Shown: piece by piece, positions 33,397 to 45,048 of the stretch
How positions within the stretch are numbered: position 1 is the first letter of the stretch
Layout: each line of letters begins with the position of its first letter
NCBI GenBank assembly: GCA_947561585.1
Contig: CANNZV010000426.1
Coordinates: forward strand, 766,749 to 830,748
Reading direction: 5' to 3'
Length of the DNA: 64,000 nt
Source of the DNA: Caprella mutica
Lineage: Eukaryota > Arthropoda > Malacostraca > Amphipoda > Caprellidae
Made by a program: the position numbers and the translations under genes
The notes under the pieces: generated by a model
The model's database searches: none
Told to the model about the DNA's origin: nothing
What the model saw: the letters and a program-made list of their open reading frames with translations, nothing else

Positions 33397-35842
33397 GTAT
33401 CATCCACTTCCCGTAGTAATAGCACTGTATCATCCTCTTCCTGTAGGAATAGCACTGTATCATCCTCTTCCTGTAGGAATAGCACTGTATCATCCTCTTC
33501 CTGTAGGAATAGCACTGTATCATCCTCTTCCTGTAGGAATAGCACTGTATCATCCTCTTCCTGTAGGAATACCACTGTATCATCCTCTTCTTGTAGGAAT
33601 AGCACTGTATCATCCTCTTCTTGTAGTAATAGCACTGTATCATCCTCTTCCTGTAGGAATAGCACTGTATCATCCTCTTCTTGTAGTAATAGCACTGTAT
33701 CATCCTCTTCCTGTAGGAATAGCACTGTATCATCCTCTTCTTGTAGTAATAGCACTGTATCATCCTCTTCCTGTAGGAATAGCACTGTATCATCCTCTTC
33801 CTGTAGGAATAGCACTGTATGATCCACTTCTCGTAGGAATAGCACTGTATCACCCAATTCTCGTAGGAATAGCACTGTATCATCCACTTCTCGTAGGAAT
33901 AGCACTGTATCATCCTCTTCTTGTAGGAATAGCACTGTATCATCCTCTTTTTGTAGTAATAGCACTGTATCATCCTCTTCCTGTAGGAATAGCACTGTAT
34001 CATCCTCTTCTTGTAGTAATAGCACTGTATCATCCTCTTCCTGTAGGAATAGCACTGTATCATCCTCTTCTTGTAGTAATAGCACTGTATCATCCTCTTC
34101 CTGTAGGAATAGCACTGTATCATCCTCTTCCTGTAGGAATAGCACTGTATGATCCACTTCTCGTAGGAATAGCACTGTATCACCCAATTCTCGTAGGAAT
34201 AGCACTGTATCATCCACTTCTCGTAGGAATAGCACTGTATCATCCTCTTCCTGTAGGAATAGCACTGTGTCATCCACTTCTCGTAGGAATAGCACTGTAT
34301 CATCCACTTCTCGTAGGAATAGCACTGTATCATCCACTTCTCGTAGGAATAGCACTGTATCACCCAATTCTCGTAGGAATAGCACTGTATCATCCACTTC
34401 TCGTAGGAATAGCACTGTATCATCCACTTCTCGTAGGAATAGCACTGTATCACCCAATTCTCGTAGGAATAGCACTGTATCATCCACTTCTCGTAGTAAT
34501 AGCACTGTATCATCCACTTCTCGTAGGAATAGCACTGTATCACCCAATTCTCGTAGGAATAGCACTGTATCATCCACTACTCGTAGTAATAGCACTGTAT
34601 CATCCACTTCTCGTAGGAATAGCACTGTATCATCCTCTTCCTGTAGGAATATCACTGTATCATCCACTTCTCGTAGGAATAGCACTGTATCATCCACTTC
34701 TCGTAGGAATAGCACTGTAACATCCACTTCTCGTTGGAATAGCACTGTATCACCCAATTCTCGTAGGAATAGCACTGTATCATCCACTTATCGTAGGAAT
34801 AGCACTGTATCATCCACTTCTCGTAGTAATAGCACTGTATCATCCAATTCTCGTAGGAATAGCACTGTATCATCCACTTCTCGTGGGAATAGCACTGTAT
34901 CACCCAATTCTCGTAGGAATAGCACTGTATCATCCACTTCTCGTAGTAATAGCACTGTATCATCCACTTCTCGTAGGAATAGCACTGTATCACCCAATTC
35001 TCGTAGGAATAGCACTGTATCATCCACTACTCGTAGGAATAGCACTGTATCATCCACTACTCGTAGGAATAGCACTGTATCATCCACTTCTCGTTGGAAT
35101 AGCACTGTATCACCCACTTCTCGTTGGAATAGCACTGTATCACCCAATTCTCGTAGGAATAGCACTGTATCATCCACTTCTCGTAGGAATAGCACTGTAT
35201 CATCCACTTCTCGTTGGAATAGCACTGTATCACCCAATTCTCGTAGGAATAGCACTGTATCATCCACTTATTGTAGGAATAGCACTGTATCATCCACTTC
35301 TCGTAGTAATAGCACTGTATCATCCAATTCTCGTAGGAATAGCACTGTATCATCCACTTCTCGTGGGAATAGCACTGTATCACCCAATTCTCGTAGGAAT
35401 AGCACTGTATCATCCACTTCTCGTAGTAATAGCACTGTATCATCCACTACTCGTAGGAATAGCACTGTATCATCCACTACTCGTAGGAATAGCACTGTAT
35501 CATCCACTACTCGTAGGAATAGCAATGTATCATCCACTACTCGTAGGAATAGCACTGTATCATCCACTACTCGTAGGAATAGCACTGTATCATCCACTAC
35601 TCGTAGGAATAGCACTGTATCATCCACTACTCGTAGGATTAGCACTATATCATCCACTTCTAGTAGGAATAGCACTGTATCATCCACTACTTGTAGGAAT
35701 AGCACTGTATCATCCACTACTCGTAGGAATAGCACTTTACAATCCACTTCTCGTAGGAATAGCACTGTATCACCCACTTCTCGTAGGAATAGCACTGTAC
35801 AATCCACTTCCCGTAGGAATAGCACTATATCACTTACTTCCA
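33397..35842. repeat. 30-bp satellite, locus 1, right part (about 81 units)
   Basis: Same monomer as 28851-29234. Two unit classes, cctcttcctgtag and ccacttctcgtag, form long domains, plus a third, cacccaattctcgtag, that recurs every few units. An 11-unit block (330 bp) around 33481-33840 is repeated at 33811-34170, and a 16-unit block (480 bp) around 34741 is repeated at 35221. The monomer has no stop in most frames, which explains frames of over 500 codons on both strands. No protein is called. Confidence 0.96.
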
Positions 35843-36120
35843 TTACAATTCTTTTCTTTAATCTACTGTAAAAGAAACCATTCCTATATTTAGTGTTCTA
35901 TTATTTAAGATGTGTAAGTTAAATTGTTAGTGGATCGTTAATATGTTAAGTTATCGGTAATAAAATCATTATGATTCTTTTTATATTTGCATTAGATATA
36001 CCAAATAAATCTTTCATTCTTGCATTTTGGAATGAAACATATTATAGCTATTAGCTAATAATTAGAAAATTATGGCATTTCATATCTGTTACATTTATTG
36101 AGACACCCTGTATATTCCAT
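35843..36120. other. AT-rich spacer
   Basis: Unique-looking AT-rich DNA after the satellite; ends at ACACCCTGTATATT (about 36110), which looks like a solitary mariner-type terminus. No gene. Confidence 0.4.
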
Positions 36121-36465
36121 GTGTAATTTTTACTGACAGTTTCTTCAATCTCAGAAAAAAAGAAAATAGTTTGCAAATTAACTTGAGATCTTAAGGGTGA
36201 AAATTCAGTTCATTTCCTATTATTTTGACCCTAAGGAACAATTCATTAGAAATTATTCGTTAAACCGTGTATTCATGCTACGAAAATCACATATGAAACA
36301 TTTCTACTTGTTTAATTCTGTGACGTCACTCTGAACTCAATTTATTTCTTATTATTAAAATGCCAATAAAAACCAAAAAGTTTACAGTCGTTAACTGGAT
36401 TCGAACCCGTGTCTCTTCGGGTGTAGGTTAGAACACTAACCACTGGGCCACCAAGTGGCTAGTGA
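36121..36465 (-). mobile_element. tRNA-derived SINE with TGACGTCA body
   Basis: Minus strand: the head at 36386-36460 has TGGCCCAGTGG (A box) and GGTTCGAATCC (B box), with CACCCG-AAGAGACA-CGGG as hairpin between. Then TGACGTCA at 36321-36328 and the motif caccctaagga to gattttgaccc near 36200-36240 follow within 300 bp. This gives the order head, octamer and motif in one compact unit, and may be the simplest form of the repeat found in the macro-unit. Confidence 0.65.
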
Positions 36466-36560
36466 AAACTGATTGGAACTTATACTTAACGTTAAAAATT
36501 CTGATTGAGAAATTCTTTTATTTTCAATATTTTGTACAGCTTTCCGAGAAATTTTTAAGT

Positions 36561-37140
36561 AAATCAAATACTGGTTTCATTTACCATAGACTTAAATGAT
36601 AATTTTATCTTCAGCTATAAAGTATAATGAATGTTCATTTATACTACCTTTGCATATTGCAGAAGGTCGTGTTTTGATCGGTATTTATTTATTAATTTTC
36701 AATTTTATTATTCGCATAACTCAAAAAAGTATCCAACCAAATTGCCTGATATTTGGTGAGACGATTGTTCAATATCCAGGAAACATTTGGTTAAATTATG
36801 GAAGGGAACAGTTCAAAGTTTAAGGATGTTCAGAACTCTATGATTATTGTGATCAGTTTTATTGGTAAGCTGAATGACAAAGAGTTAACAAAACACTGGT
36901 ATCTGAGTTTTTCTACGTCAAAAGGTTTTTTTCTACCTTTTTTTCTTTCTTTTTCTATTATATAATTTCTTTCACATCATTTATTCAATATTTTTTCATG
37001 TCATTTTTTTCACTTTGTTTTTTTCAAATTTTGCACATCTTTTTCTATTTCTATTTTCAATTAAGTTCTATTTCCCCTTAATTCTATAGAGTCTAACACG
37101 CGCTCCTTTTACTTCTTCTTTCTTCGCGTTTTTTTAACGC
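36561..37140. repeat. Dispersed motif and reverse-oriented retroposon tail
   Basis: The dispersed motif is at 36561-36594 (aaatcaaatactggtttcat then ccatagactt). Positions 36640-36790, read in reverse, match the tail at 6680-6840. The 75-codon frame across it is therefore transposon-derived. The rest is T-rich with no gene. Confidence 0.55.
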
Positions 37141-37205
37141 AGCTTTGGCTTCCCTTCAGAACGCATGAACCTTTTTATTTATTTGCTCTTCTAGCATTTT
37201 TTTTC

Positions 37206-37278
37206 GCCTTGGCAGGGAATCGAACCTGAGTCTTTTGGTTGCGTAGCCGGTACGCTAACCACCCGTCCACGGGGCTCC
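37206..37278 (-). ncRNA. tRNA-derived SINE head, family D (minus)
   Basis: Minus strand: ggagccccgtgg at the 5' side, TGGTTAGCG, GCAACCAAAAGACTCAGG and the B box GGTTCGATTCC. Shares the GCAACCAAAAG segment with 11797-11870 and 51180-51253 but is more diverged. Confidence 0.6.
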
Positions 37279-37360
37279 GATGAACTGCAGCCTAAATGTT
37301 CTATATGTCTTACTTTTTGAAGAAAAAATAAGAAAAATGTAGACGAATTTTTATGGAGTG

Positions 37361-37690
37361 GGTTTCAAGTTATCGAACAGCACTACATTATCGAGCATAT
37401 AACAATATATTATAAACTATTTAAATATATCAACAGGGTTAGTTCCAAGTTATCGAACAGTTTCACATTTTAGATCATATAACAAAATATTATTACCTAA
37501 TTAAATATATCAACAGGGTAAGCTCCAAGTTATTGAACAGTTTCACAATTTCGGTCAAATAACAAAATATTATTACCTAATTAAATATATCAACGGGGTA
37601 AGTTCCAAGTTATCGAACAGTTTCACATTTTCGATCACATAACAAAATGCAATTTATCTAATTTAATTTTTTAATAGGGTTACATTGAAA
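37361..37690. repeat. 80-bp tandem repeat (4 units)
   Basis: Starts at 37361, 37441, 37521 and 37601 with gttccaagttatcgaacag. Related, less regular units lie at 59861-60140 and a single unit at about 38886-38945. Confidence 0.9.
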
Positions 37691-37979
37691 TTTAATAAAG
37701 ATCGATGAACTCAGTTGATTATATTACCAATCCCAAATTATATGGAGTCTATGGAGACTAAGTTTGTCCAAATCGGTCAATTGGATTCAAAGTTATTCAA
37801 GTTTAGAATCGGGACAAATAAAACACCCTGTATATCTAACTACTATCCACATATATTCTATAATTATTCCAATATCAATTTTAAGTTTAATTTACTGGAC
37901 TCAAATTATTTTCTGAATCAAATTCAACTTTCGACAGAGATGAAAGGTTTCTATTTTTAGAATTAGATTCAGTCTGTAT

Positions 37980-38560
37980 CATAGATATGACAGAAAAGAA
38001 TAAAGATATTGCCAAAATTATAAAAAAATTAGCATTGACCGGTTCAGACCCCAAACCTACGCCAAATTTTTTCTTGAATGGGATTTGTACGACAACTTGG
38101 AGTTTTCTTAGCAAGAGTGTTCTGCTGTGGTGTACCGAGTGGAACAAGAAGATACGAAGAGGAATACTAAATGAGAAGAGAGTATTCCGAGTAAAGAAGA
38201 GAGTCAAGAAGGAGAAGATAAGCACACAGACGAGCAAGACAAAATGACCATTCGCTTAGGATCAGGACTCTGGAGAAAAGAAGAGGATAACAGAGAGGAG
38301 AAATTATTCCTATGTACAACGTGTCAGGAAGAAAATCTTTGGGAAATAGAGCAAAGGACAGTCTCAAACTAAATTATTTGAGACCAGGAAGAGATGGGAT
38401 GCAGTAGTCTAATGTGTGTTCCACATCTTTTGGAACCAAGAGCTACAGGAATTCCCTATCAACTGTGTTGAGGGAAATTAAAGGGACAGCTGGATCTTCA
38501 TCTAGGAGATGCTACTGAAAAAATTGTTCAGCCTTATTCATAATTATGTTATATTGTAAA
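37980..38560 (+). pseudogene. Possible remnant of an older LINE tail
   Basis: This stretch is less AT-rich than its surroundings and apparently single copy. Plus-strand frames read LFLCTTCQEENLWEIEQ, loosely like the cysteine-containing end of LINE polyproteins, but no diagnostic motif is present. An 86-codon frame at 37987-38247 is lysine-rich with no known family. It could also be unique host DNA or an untranslated exon. Confidence 0.25.
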
Positions 38561-39339
38561 TAATTAAATAAAACAAAAAATCTAAAATTATGTTGAATAA
38601 CTGCATTGTCAATTATTCTTTGTTCTTAACATCTTATGATAATTTCTGTAAAATAAAATAAAATAGTTCCCAGTCTATAGAACTTCCAAAAATCAATAAT
38701 TTATGACTTTCATTATCCTAAATGATAAAAATTTCAATCACTTTAAAAAATTTACTTCATCATTTCCAACAAATTATCCCAGTATTTTTAGCAATAAATA
38801 ATAACAGAAACACTCGACTTTATTTATATTAAATTATTTACGCTGTCCGAGTATCTTCATTTGGGTTAAATTAAATTAAATATATTAATTAAATATATCA
38901 ACGGGGGTAAGTTCCAAGTTTTCAAACAGTTCCAACTTCCACTATTTTGCCTAATTACCTTTGTAGAATGCAGGAAAGTTATATTGTGGAGGGCATTTAT
39001 TTATTTATTCATCATCTTGTTTAATATTGTGCTTGGGTTAATTCCACGTTATTGAATCGTTACATAATATCGATATTATAACAAATACTTTATATTGTTA
39101 ATTTAAAATTATAACGAGTTATGGTGATGTTTTTTTTTTGTACTTAATAAAAACAGCGAAAATTTATTGAGAATAAATTAAAAATAAATAGCAACTTGAC
39201 GATACTTATACAATTGTGGTATCCAATTTAAACGCATTGAATACCGACTTAATTTATACAAATTAAATATATTCTACGTAATGCAACTCTTTCTTTGCTT
39301 TCTTTCTATCAAGTATGTTAACCAATAGGACGTATAGTC
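38561..39339. other. AT-rich intergenic DNA
   Basis: Contains one 80-bp repeat unit (about 38886) and a retroposon-tail scrap (38950-39005: gcaggaaag, atttatttatttattcat). No gene seen. Confidence 0.4.
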
Positions 39340-39600
39340 TATATTTCATGCATCAGTTGTTTTCTTAATAAGAGTTTTCTTTGCCTGAAGCCACAGCATG
39401 ACAGTTGGACAAGGGAAAACATGGACTTGACTGCACGAAGTTCACTCCCCACCGTTTGAGAAATAACCTGAAATCTCTTGGTGAAAACTGAGGTCCATTG
39501 TCACATCTGAATGGTACGGGTTCTCCTAGATCAACAAAGCACTTTCTGTCTGCTGATATCAAGGACATTGACGTTGTTTGTACTTTGTTAATTCTGAATT
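39340..39600 (-). pseudogene. Ty3/gypsy integrase fragment, internally deleted copy
   Basis: The minus-strand frame includes PFRCDNGPQFSPRDFRLFL and SSPCFPLSN, the integrase core region with its second catalytic Asp (DNGPQF). The following glutamate region is frameshifted. Relative to 60190-60890 this copy lacks about 350 bp: the text jumps from aggacgtata to gtctatatttcat. It is a dead fragment. Confidence 0.85.
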
Positions 39601-40930
39601 CAGTTGGTCATCCAGAAAGTCTATCTGTATAAACCATGTAATCTTTATTAATATAAAAAAAATACAATTTAATGTACTTACCATTAAATAAAATCAAAGG
39701 AGTGCTAATATTACAGGCAATAATTTTACATGTTAGTTATATTCTTAGTCTACGGTAATTATATTAATATTTGATTTACTTTATCTGGGTACTATAAATA
39801 TAAACAGTGAAGTTAAATAATTAGACAAAGAATGACTTAATTACCTGTCTCTATTTGCTTCTGATATCTAATAATCAGTGATTTAGTGTCTTTAGGGTCG
39901 GTAATACTCGAAGTAATTCCAATGCTACTCAAAGAGTTATCACAAACTATTTATCAAATACAATAAAACAGTTGAAAGTTAGCAATGAATATGGTAGTAC
40001 AAAAACCTCTGACTAGCACGTTATTTCTATTGCCTTTAATGTGGTATTGTCACAGTTTCACGGAGTTAATTATAGAATGAAGAAAATGAAGGAAATTGAT
40101 GAAGTTATAATAATTGTGTAAAGTGAAGGCCTCGCAGGGAATTGAACCCAGGTCATCAGATTTAAAGTCTGATGTGTTAGCCACTACACCACGAGGCCTT
40201 GTTAAATTATGGAAATGTACATATATTAGTGTTACTAATCTCCAAAAAATAATTCATTAATGTGAATTTGGTGAGTAGTGAGGATACGCTAAAAAAAGTT
40301 ACCCAAAGATCAGAGAATAAATTTGAACATTTACAAATTATTTTGTCTATCAAATTAACTTGCAATTAATATAACTGATAGTAAATTTCAGTTGTTTTCT
40401 ACTTTGATACTAAACCAAAACTACTCAATAATAATGAATTAAATTGAAGTAATTTAATATTTTTGGGTCGAGTTACGTTTGTGATTTTAAATATTCAAAA
40501 AAAATTCCTCTCAATAATTTATGTTTCATAATAAAAAGATTTGTATCGTCAGATTTGTCATTAACAAGTCATTATCTGTTCGTAAATGCCCACTGTTCGA
40601 CTACGGCGAGTGTTCGGTAATTGAGATATAATCCTAGATTGAATGACAAGATTTTATATAAAGTACTCACCGTTGAATGTTAATCGACATTTTAGATTAT
40701 TTTTTTTACCAAAAAGTTATTCTTAGAAACAAGTAGTTTGCTTGAAATAGAAAATGTAACGGTATCCCATTTTCAAATTTTGATCATGTACTAATAAATA
40801 TTAGAAACCTCTCCAAGAAAAATATGAGCTTATTACATAATATTATAGATCTAATATATTACCATTAATATTCTCTTAAGTACTCGAAAAAAACACCTTC
40901 ACCCGAGTAAACACTGCAAGATACTAATAG
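39601..40930. repeat. Block R4, copy 1
   Basis: Collinear with 60880-62229. Contains the dispersed motif (39748-39780), a tRNA-like copy, and gtcgacaa/ctacggcgagtgttcgg (about 40600). Copy 2 has lost the tRNA-like part (about 61320-61370). No gene. Confidence 0.75.
40127..40198 (-). tRNA. tRNA-Gln-like copy with UUA anticodon (second ochre-reading copy)
   Basis: Minus strand: perfect acceptor, loop CTTTAAA, anticodon TTA at 40165-40163, T arm CCTGGGTTCAATTCCCTGC (B box with one change). Same anticodon as 25013-25084. Close relatives with CTA or CTG exist on the plus strand. Confidence 0.7.
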
Positions 40931-41880
40931 GCAGTTGTGATACGAGGCTACTTATAAACACATAATTAAATTTAAGAATGCTCTTTGTGTGTGGATTTAT
41001 TCCTTTAGTTTATAATGATTTAATTATTTGGTACGACAATAGCATATACAATATTTCAAATTACTTTAAAATAATTTGGTACTATCGAGTAGTTCTGGTT
41101 TAGTAATAAATTAGAAAAACGATTGGAATTTATTTAATAGTTTTCTTTCTAACCATAATTCTATTTTGTAATTTGATCGTTTGATACATTAATCTGTTAA
41201 AGTACATGTTTTGTAACATTAGAGAGTGTTAATATCCCATTTACGAAAATTGTCGACAAAACGTCTGTCAACAAAATCAGTAACTAATAAAGAATGTATT
41301 GTATAAGATTTTTCATAGACACGTCCCCTCCTAATGTAAAAACTGACAACATTTGAAAACATATGAAATGATATAAAAATACACGCATAAGATATGAAAA
41401 GAATTATTTCTCTGTAGAGATCTAATTTACCAAAATTATATTAATTAACAAAGCCAGAAAATCTTAAGACTTCTAACACCAAATTTAACTGCTATTTGTG
41501 AGTCTAGCATTCAAATTTGGTGACTAAATGTTTGTTTGATTTGCTCTAATGTTCTTTGTAGTAACATGAATAAAATCTATAATTATTAATGGAAATAACA
41601 TTCTATTTAATGTAATTAGCATTAATTTTAACGTTTGTTTTAAATAACACAGCAACTGAAGGCGAGTGTGACGTCATGACTTTATCGCTCTATTATATTG
41701 TATTTAATAACAAAATAATGAAATAGTTTGATAATTAGTGAAGGAGTTTATATAGAAATGATTTACCAACACCGTAGTCTGGTTACGGCTTCGATATTTA
41801 GAGTTTTGAATATTTCTTCACTAAATTTATTTTCCCAAAGAATTAGCAGGATAAATATAAGTTACAAGCGTAATGTAGTT
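40931..41880. repeat. Block R3 upstream part, copy 2
   Basis: Matches 22160-23371 but lacks the TGACCT half-site section, replaced by about 250 bp shared with 62440-62690 (gtcgacaaaacgtctgtcaac). TGACGTCA at 41669-41676. No gene. Confidence 0.7.
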
Positions 41881-41956
41881 GGGCCGTGGTGGCCCAGGGG
41901 TTAGCGCGTTAGCCCCTGCCCGAAAAGACTCGGGTTCGATTCCCATTGCTGGCGCT
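41881..41956 (+). ncRNA. tRNA-derived SINE head, family C (copy 3)
   Basis: Identical in the 76-nt head to the copies at 23372 and 63169. All three predicted hairpins and the B box are preserved. Confidence 0.7.
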
Positions 41957-43910
41957 GGCTTTGAGAATCGAATTTAAAAAATGTAAATATATGTACATAG
42001 ATGGGACTATACCATCATTTTTACGCTTCTCTTTCATGTCGTTTTTCTTAATTAGCACTTTTATTTCATTAAAGATAGGAAATAACTTTGATAGGAATGC
42101 AGTATAAATAAATATTAAAAAATCGGAATTTTAACAATTATATTATATTCTTGTACAATATTCTATTTAGTAGCTGGAGGGTAATGTACCTTTTTTAATA
42201 TGTTAAAGTGGCTCTTAACAAAGTTACTGAATTATGTTAAAATTTACTACACTAATAATGTAATAACAATTTAGTCAGGCAATAATTACAAATATTGTGG
42301 TGCTAATTCTGATGATGTAGTAATTCAAATAATGGTTTCAATCTCCGTAGACTTATTAGAAAGCTGCCAATATTAGTGAATTCCATTTCTGGAGGTACAT
42401 CACAAAAGTAATGCATGTAAGTAATGACAAATGAATGCACATCATTGGAATAAAATGTGTAAATTATACTTACAAATTACAATATTTGTAGACGGTTTAT
42501 TTCTGTGGAGGAACGGAAAGTTATATATTTTTGTTATAATTTGGAAGATTGGCAATAATTTAGAACAACAAAACAATTACAACACTCTATTCAGTTTACA
42601 AAGAATGTGAAAAGGGAAGCTGAAGCAGCACCGGTGTACCTTGGTGGAGCTTTGTCTTCAATATCAATTTTTAAATTACAAATAAAATATGACTTCTTAA
42701 TGGTAATAGAAAAATGAGTGACCACACGAGTTCAAGAATCAATCAATAAATTGACTCAACAATAATATAATTCTATTCTTTTTATTTCCTATGCCAATCT
42801 TACCCCTCCTAACCTCTGGGTTGAAAGTTTACTTACTAACTTAGGGTTTGGTTCTTGCGTGATTTAGAAATAATTTGAACGAAGCTCTGAGAATTATCCT
42901 CAAATAAACATACAAAATAATAGACAATGCATTTAGTATGGACAAATCTTTAGCATGAAATAACATCTAATTATTGGTACAGGTAGATAGAGAATTAATG
43001 CAATAATAAAGTGAGTGACTTTATTATTAAATTAATGAGCTGAGAGTGACGTCACAGTAATTGAGGGAAATATATTTATTTGTACCTCCACCCAGCACGT
43101 TATTTTCATTGCCCTGAATGTGACACTATATGGCCACAGTTTTACGGAGTTAATTGTAGAACAAAATGAGTGGTGAGAGAAGAAAATTAATGAAGAGGTT
43201 AAGAAATTGTGAAAAGTTTAGGCCTCGTAGGGAGGCAACTACTTAGTGTAGTTTTACTAATCTCTGAAATAATAATATTTCTGAATTAGGTAAGTAATAT
43301 GGATTCAGTAATCAATAATTGAACCGAAAGATAGCGAAACAAATTACAGCAAAAGTAATCACTTCAACTCCAAATTAATTTGTAATGAATTTAACAACTT
43401 GAACTAATCTTATACTAATCTGAATTAATAATTTATTGAACGAATAGTTAAATGTTATTTTTAATAACCTTAGATTTAATCAATACTTGCATTCATTTCA
43501 TATAGATTCGTCTGTTAGTAAATAATATGAAATAATTACATTGCATTTAATCATTAAATTGATTTGAATCATTGAATTATATATAATTATTTAATTACGT
43601 TTAGTAATCAATAAATTACTTCAAATAAATAAATTACAAAAAAATATTAAATTATTTTGAATTATTAAATTATATTAAAATATAAATTTTATTTAAATCA
43701 TTGAATTAAATTCTATCATCAAATTACATTAAATAATTGCTTTAGATTAAATCAATAAACTTCAAAGTGTATCTGAATTATTTTATTTTGATATAATAAA
43801 GTTAAAATAATAAATATTGTCAGTATTAACAATTTTATTTTTTAGTAATTTAGGCAATTTATTGAGATTTGAAATATGATAAGTGTCACTTATTGAAAAA
43901 ACAAGAATCT
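41957..43910. repeat. Block R3 downstream part, copy 2, and AT-rich border
   Basis: Collinear with 23448-25335 up to about 43465, with TGACGTCA at 43047-43054 and the dispersed motif at 42322-42355. The tRNA-like copy is nearly deleted: only taggcctcgtagggaggc remains at about 43221. Positions 43466-43910 are AT-rich and end with the left flank shared with 28690-28850. Confidence 0.7.
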
Positions 43911-45048
43911 TCCGTAGGAATAGCACTGCATTATTCACTTCCCGTAGGAATAGCACTGTATCATCCACTTCCCGTAGGAATAGCACTGTATCATCCACTT
44001 CCCATAGTAAAAATACAGTATCATCCACTTCCCGTACGAATAGCACTGTATCATCCACTTCCCGTAGGAATAGCACTGTATCATCCACTTCTCATAGTAA
44101 TAGCACTGTATCATCCACTTCTCGTAGTAATAGCACTGTATCATCCACTTCCCGTAGGAATAGCACTGTGTTATCCACTTCCCGTAGTAATAGCACTGTA
44201 TCATCCACTTCTCGTAGTAATAGCACTGTATCATCCACTTCCCGTAGTAATAGCACTGTATTATCCACTTCCCGTAGTAATAGCACTGTATCATCCACTT
44301 CCCGTAGTAATAGCACTGTGTTATCCACTTCTCGTAGGAATAGCACTGTATCATCCACTTCTCATAGGAATAGCACTGTATCATCCACTTCTCGTAGTAA
44401 TAGCACTGTATCATCCACTTCCCGTAGGAATAGCACTGTTATCATCCACTTCTCGTAGTAATAGCACTGTGTTATCCACTTCTCGTAGTATTAGCACTGT
44501 ATCATCCACTTCAAGTAGTAATAGCACTGTGTTATCCACTTCCCGTAGTAATAGCACTGTATCATCCACTTCCCGTAGTAATAGCACTGTGTTATCCACT
44601 TCTCGTAGTATTAGCACTGTATCATCCACTTCAAGTAGTAATAGCACTGTGTTATCCACTTCCCGTAGTAATAGCACTGTATCATCCACTTCCCGTAGTA
44701 ATAGCACTGTATCATCCACTTCGCGTAGGAATAGCACTGTATCATCCACTTCGCGTAAGAATAGCACTGTATCATCCACTACTCGTAGGAATAGCACTGT
44801 ATCATCCACTTCTCGTAGTAATACCACTGTATCATCCACTTCCCGTAGGAATAGTACTGTATCATCCACTTCCCATAGGAATAGCACTGTATCATCCACT
44901 TCCAGTATGAATAGCACTGTATCATCCACTTCCAGTATGAATAGCGCTGTATCATCGACTTCCCGTAGGAATATTACTGCATTATTCACTTTCCGTAGGA
45001 ATAGTACTGTATCATCCACTTCCCGTAGGAATAGCACTGTATCATCCA
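43911..45048. repeat. 30-bp satellite, locus 2 (about 38 units)
   Basis: Same monomer and left flank as locus 1. Around 44450-44700 a 120-bp block (tctcgtagtattagcac, then tcaagtagtaat) occurs twice. One single-base insertion at about 44440 shifts the phase. The right end passes directly into the 15-bp satellite without a spacer. Confidence 0.96.

Noticed and set aside
33218..35893. Very long open frames (up to 534 codons) on both strands, for example repeats of SSTSRRNSTV or ALYHPLLVGI
   Set aside because: The 30-bp satellite has no stop in most frames and a period of 10 codons, so open frames appear in several frames and on both strands. There is no non-repetitive start, domain or splice signal.
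36596..36823. 75-codon frame MIILSSAIKYNECSF...
   Set aside because: It spans a reverse-oriented retroposon tail shared with 6680-6840 and has no recognisable domain.
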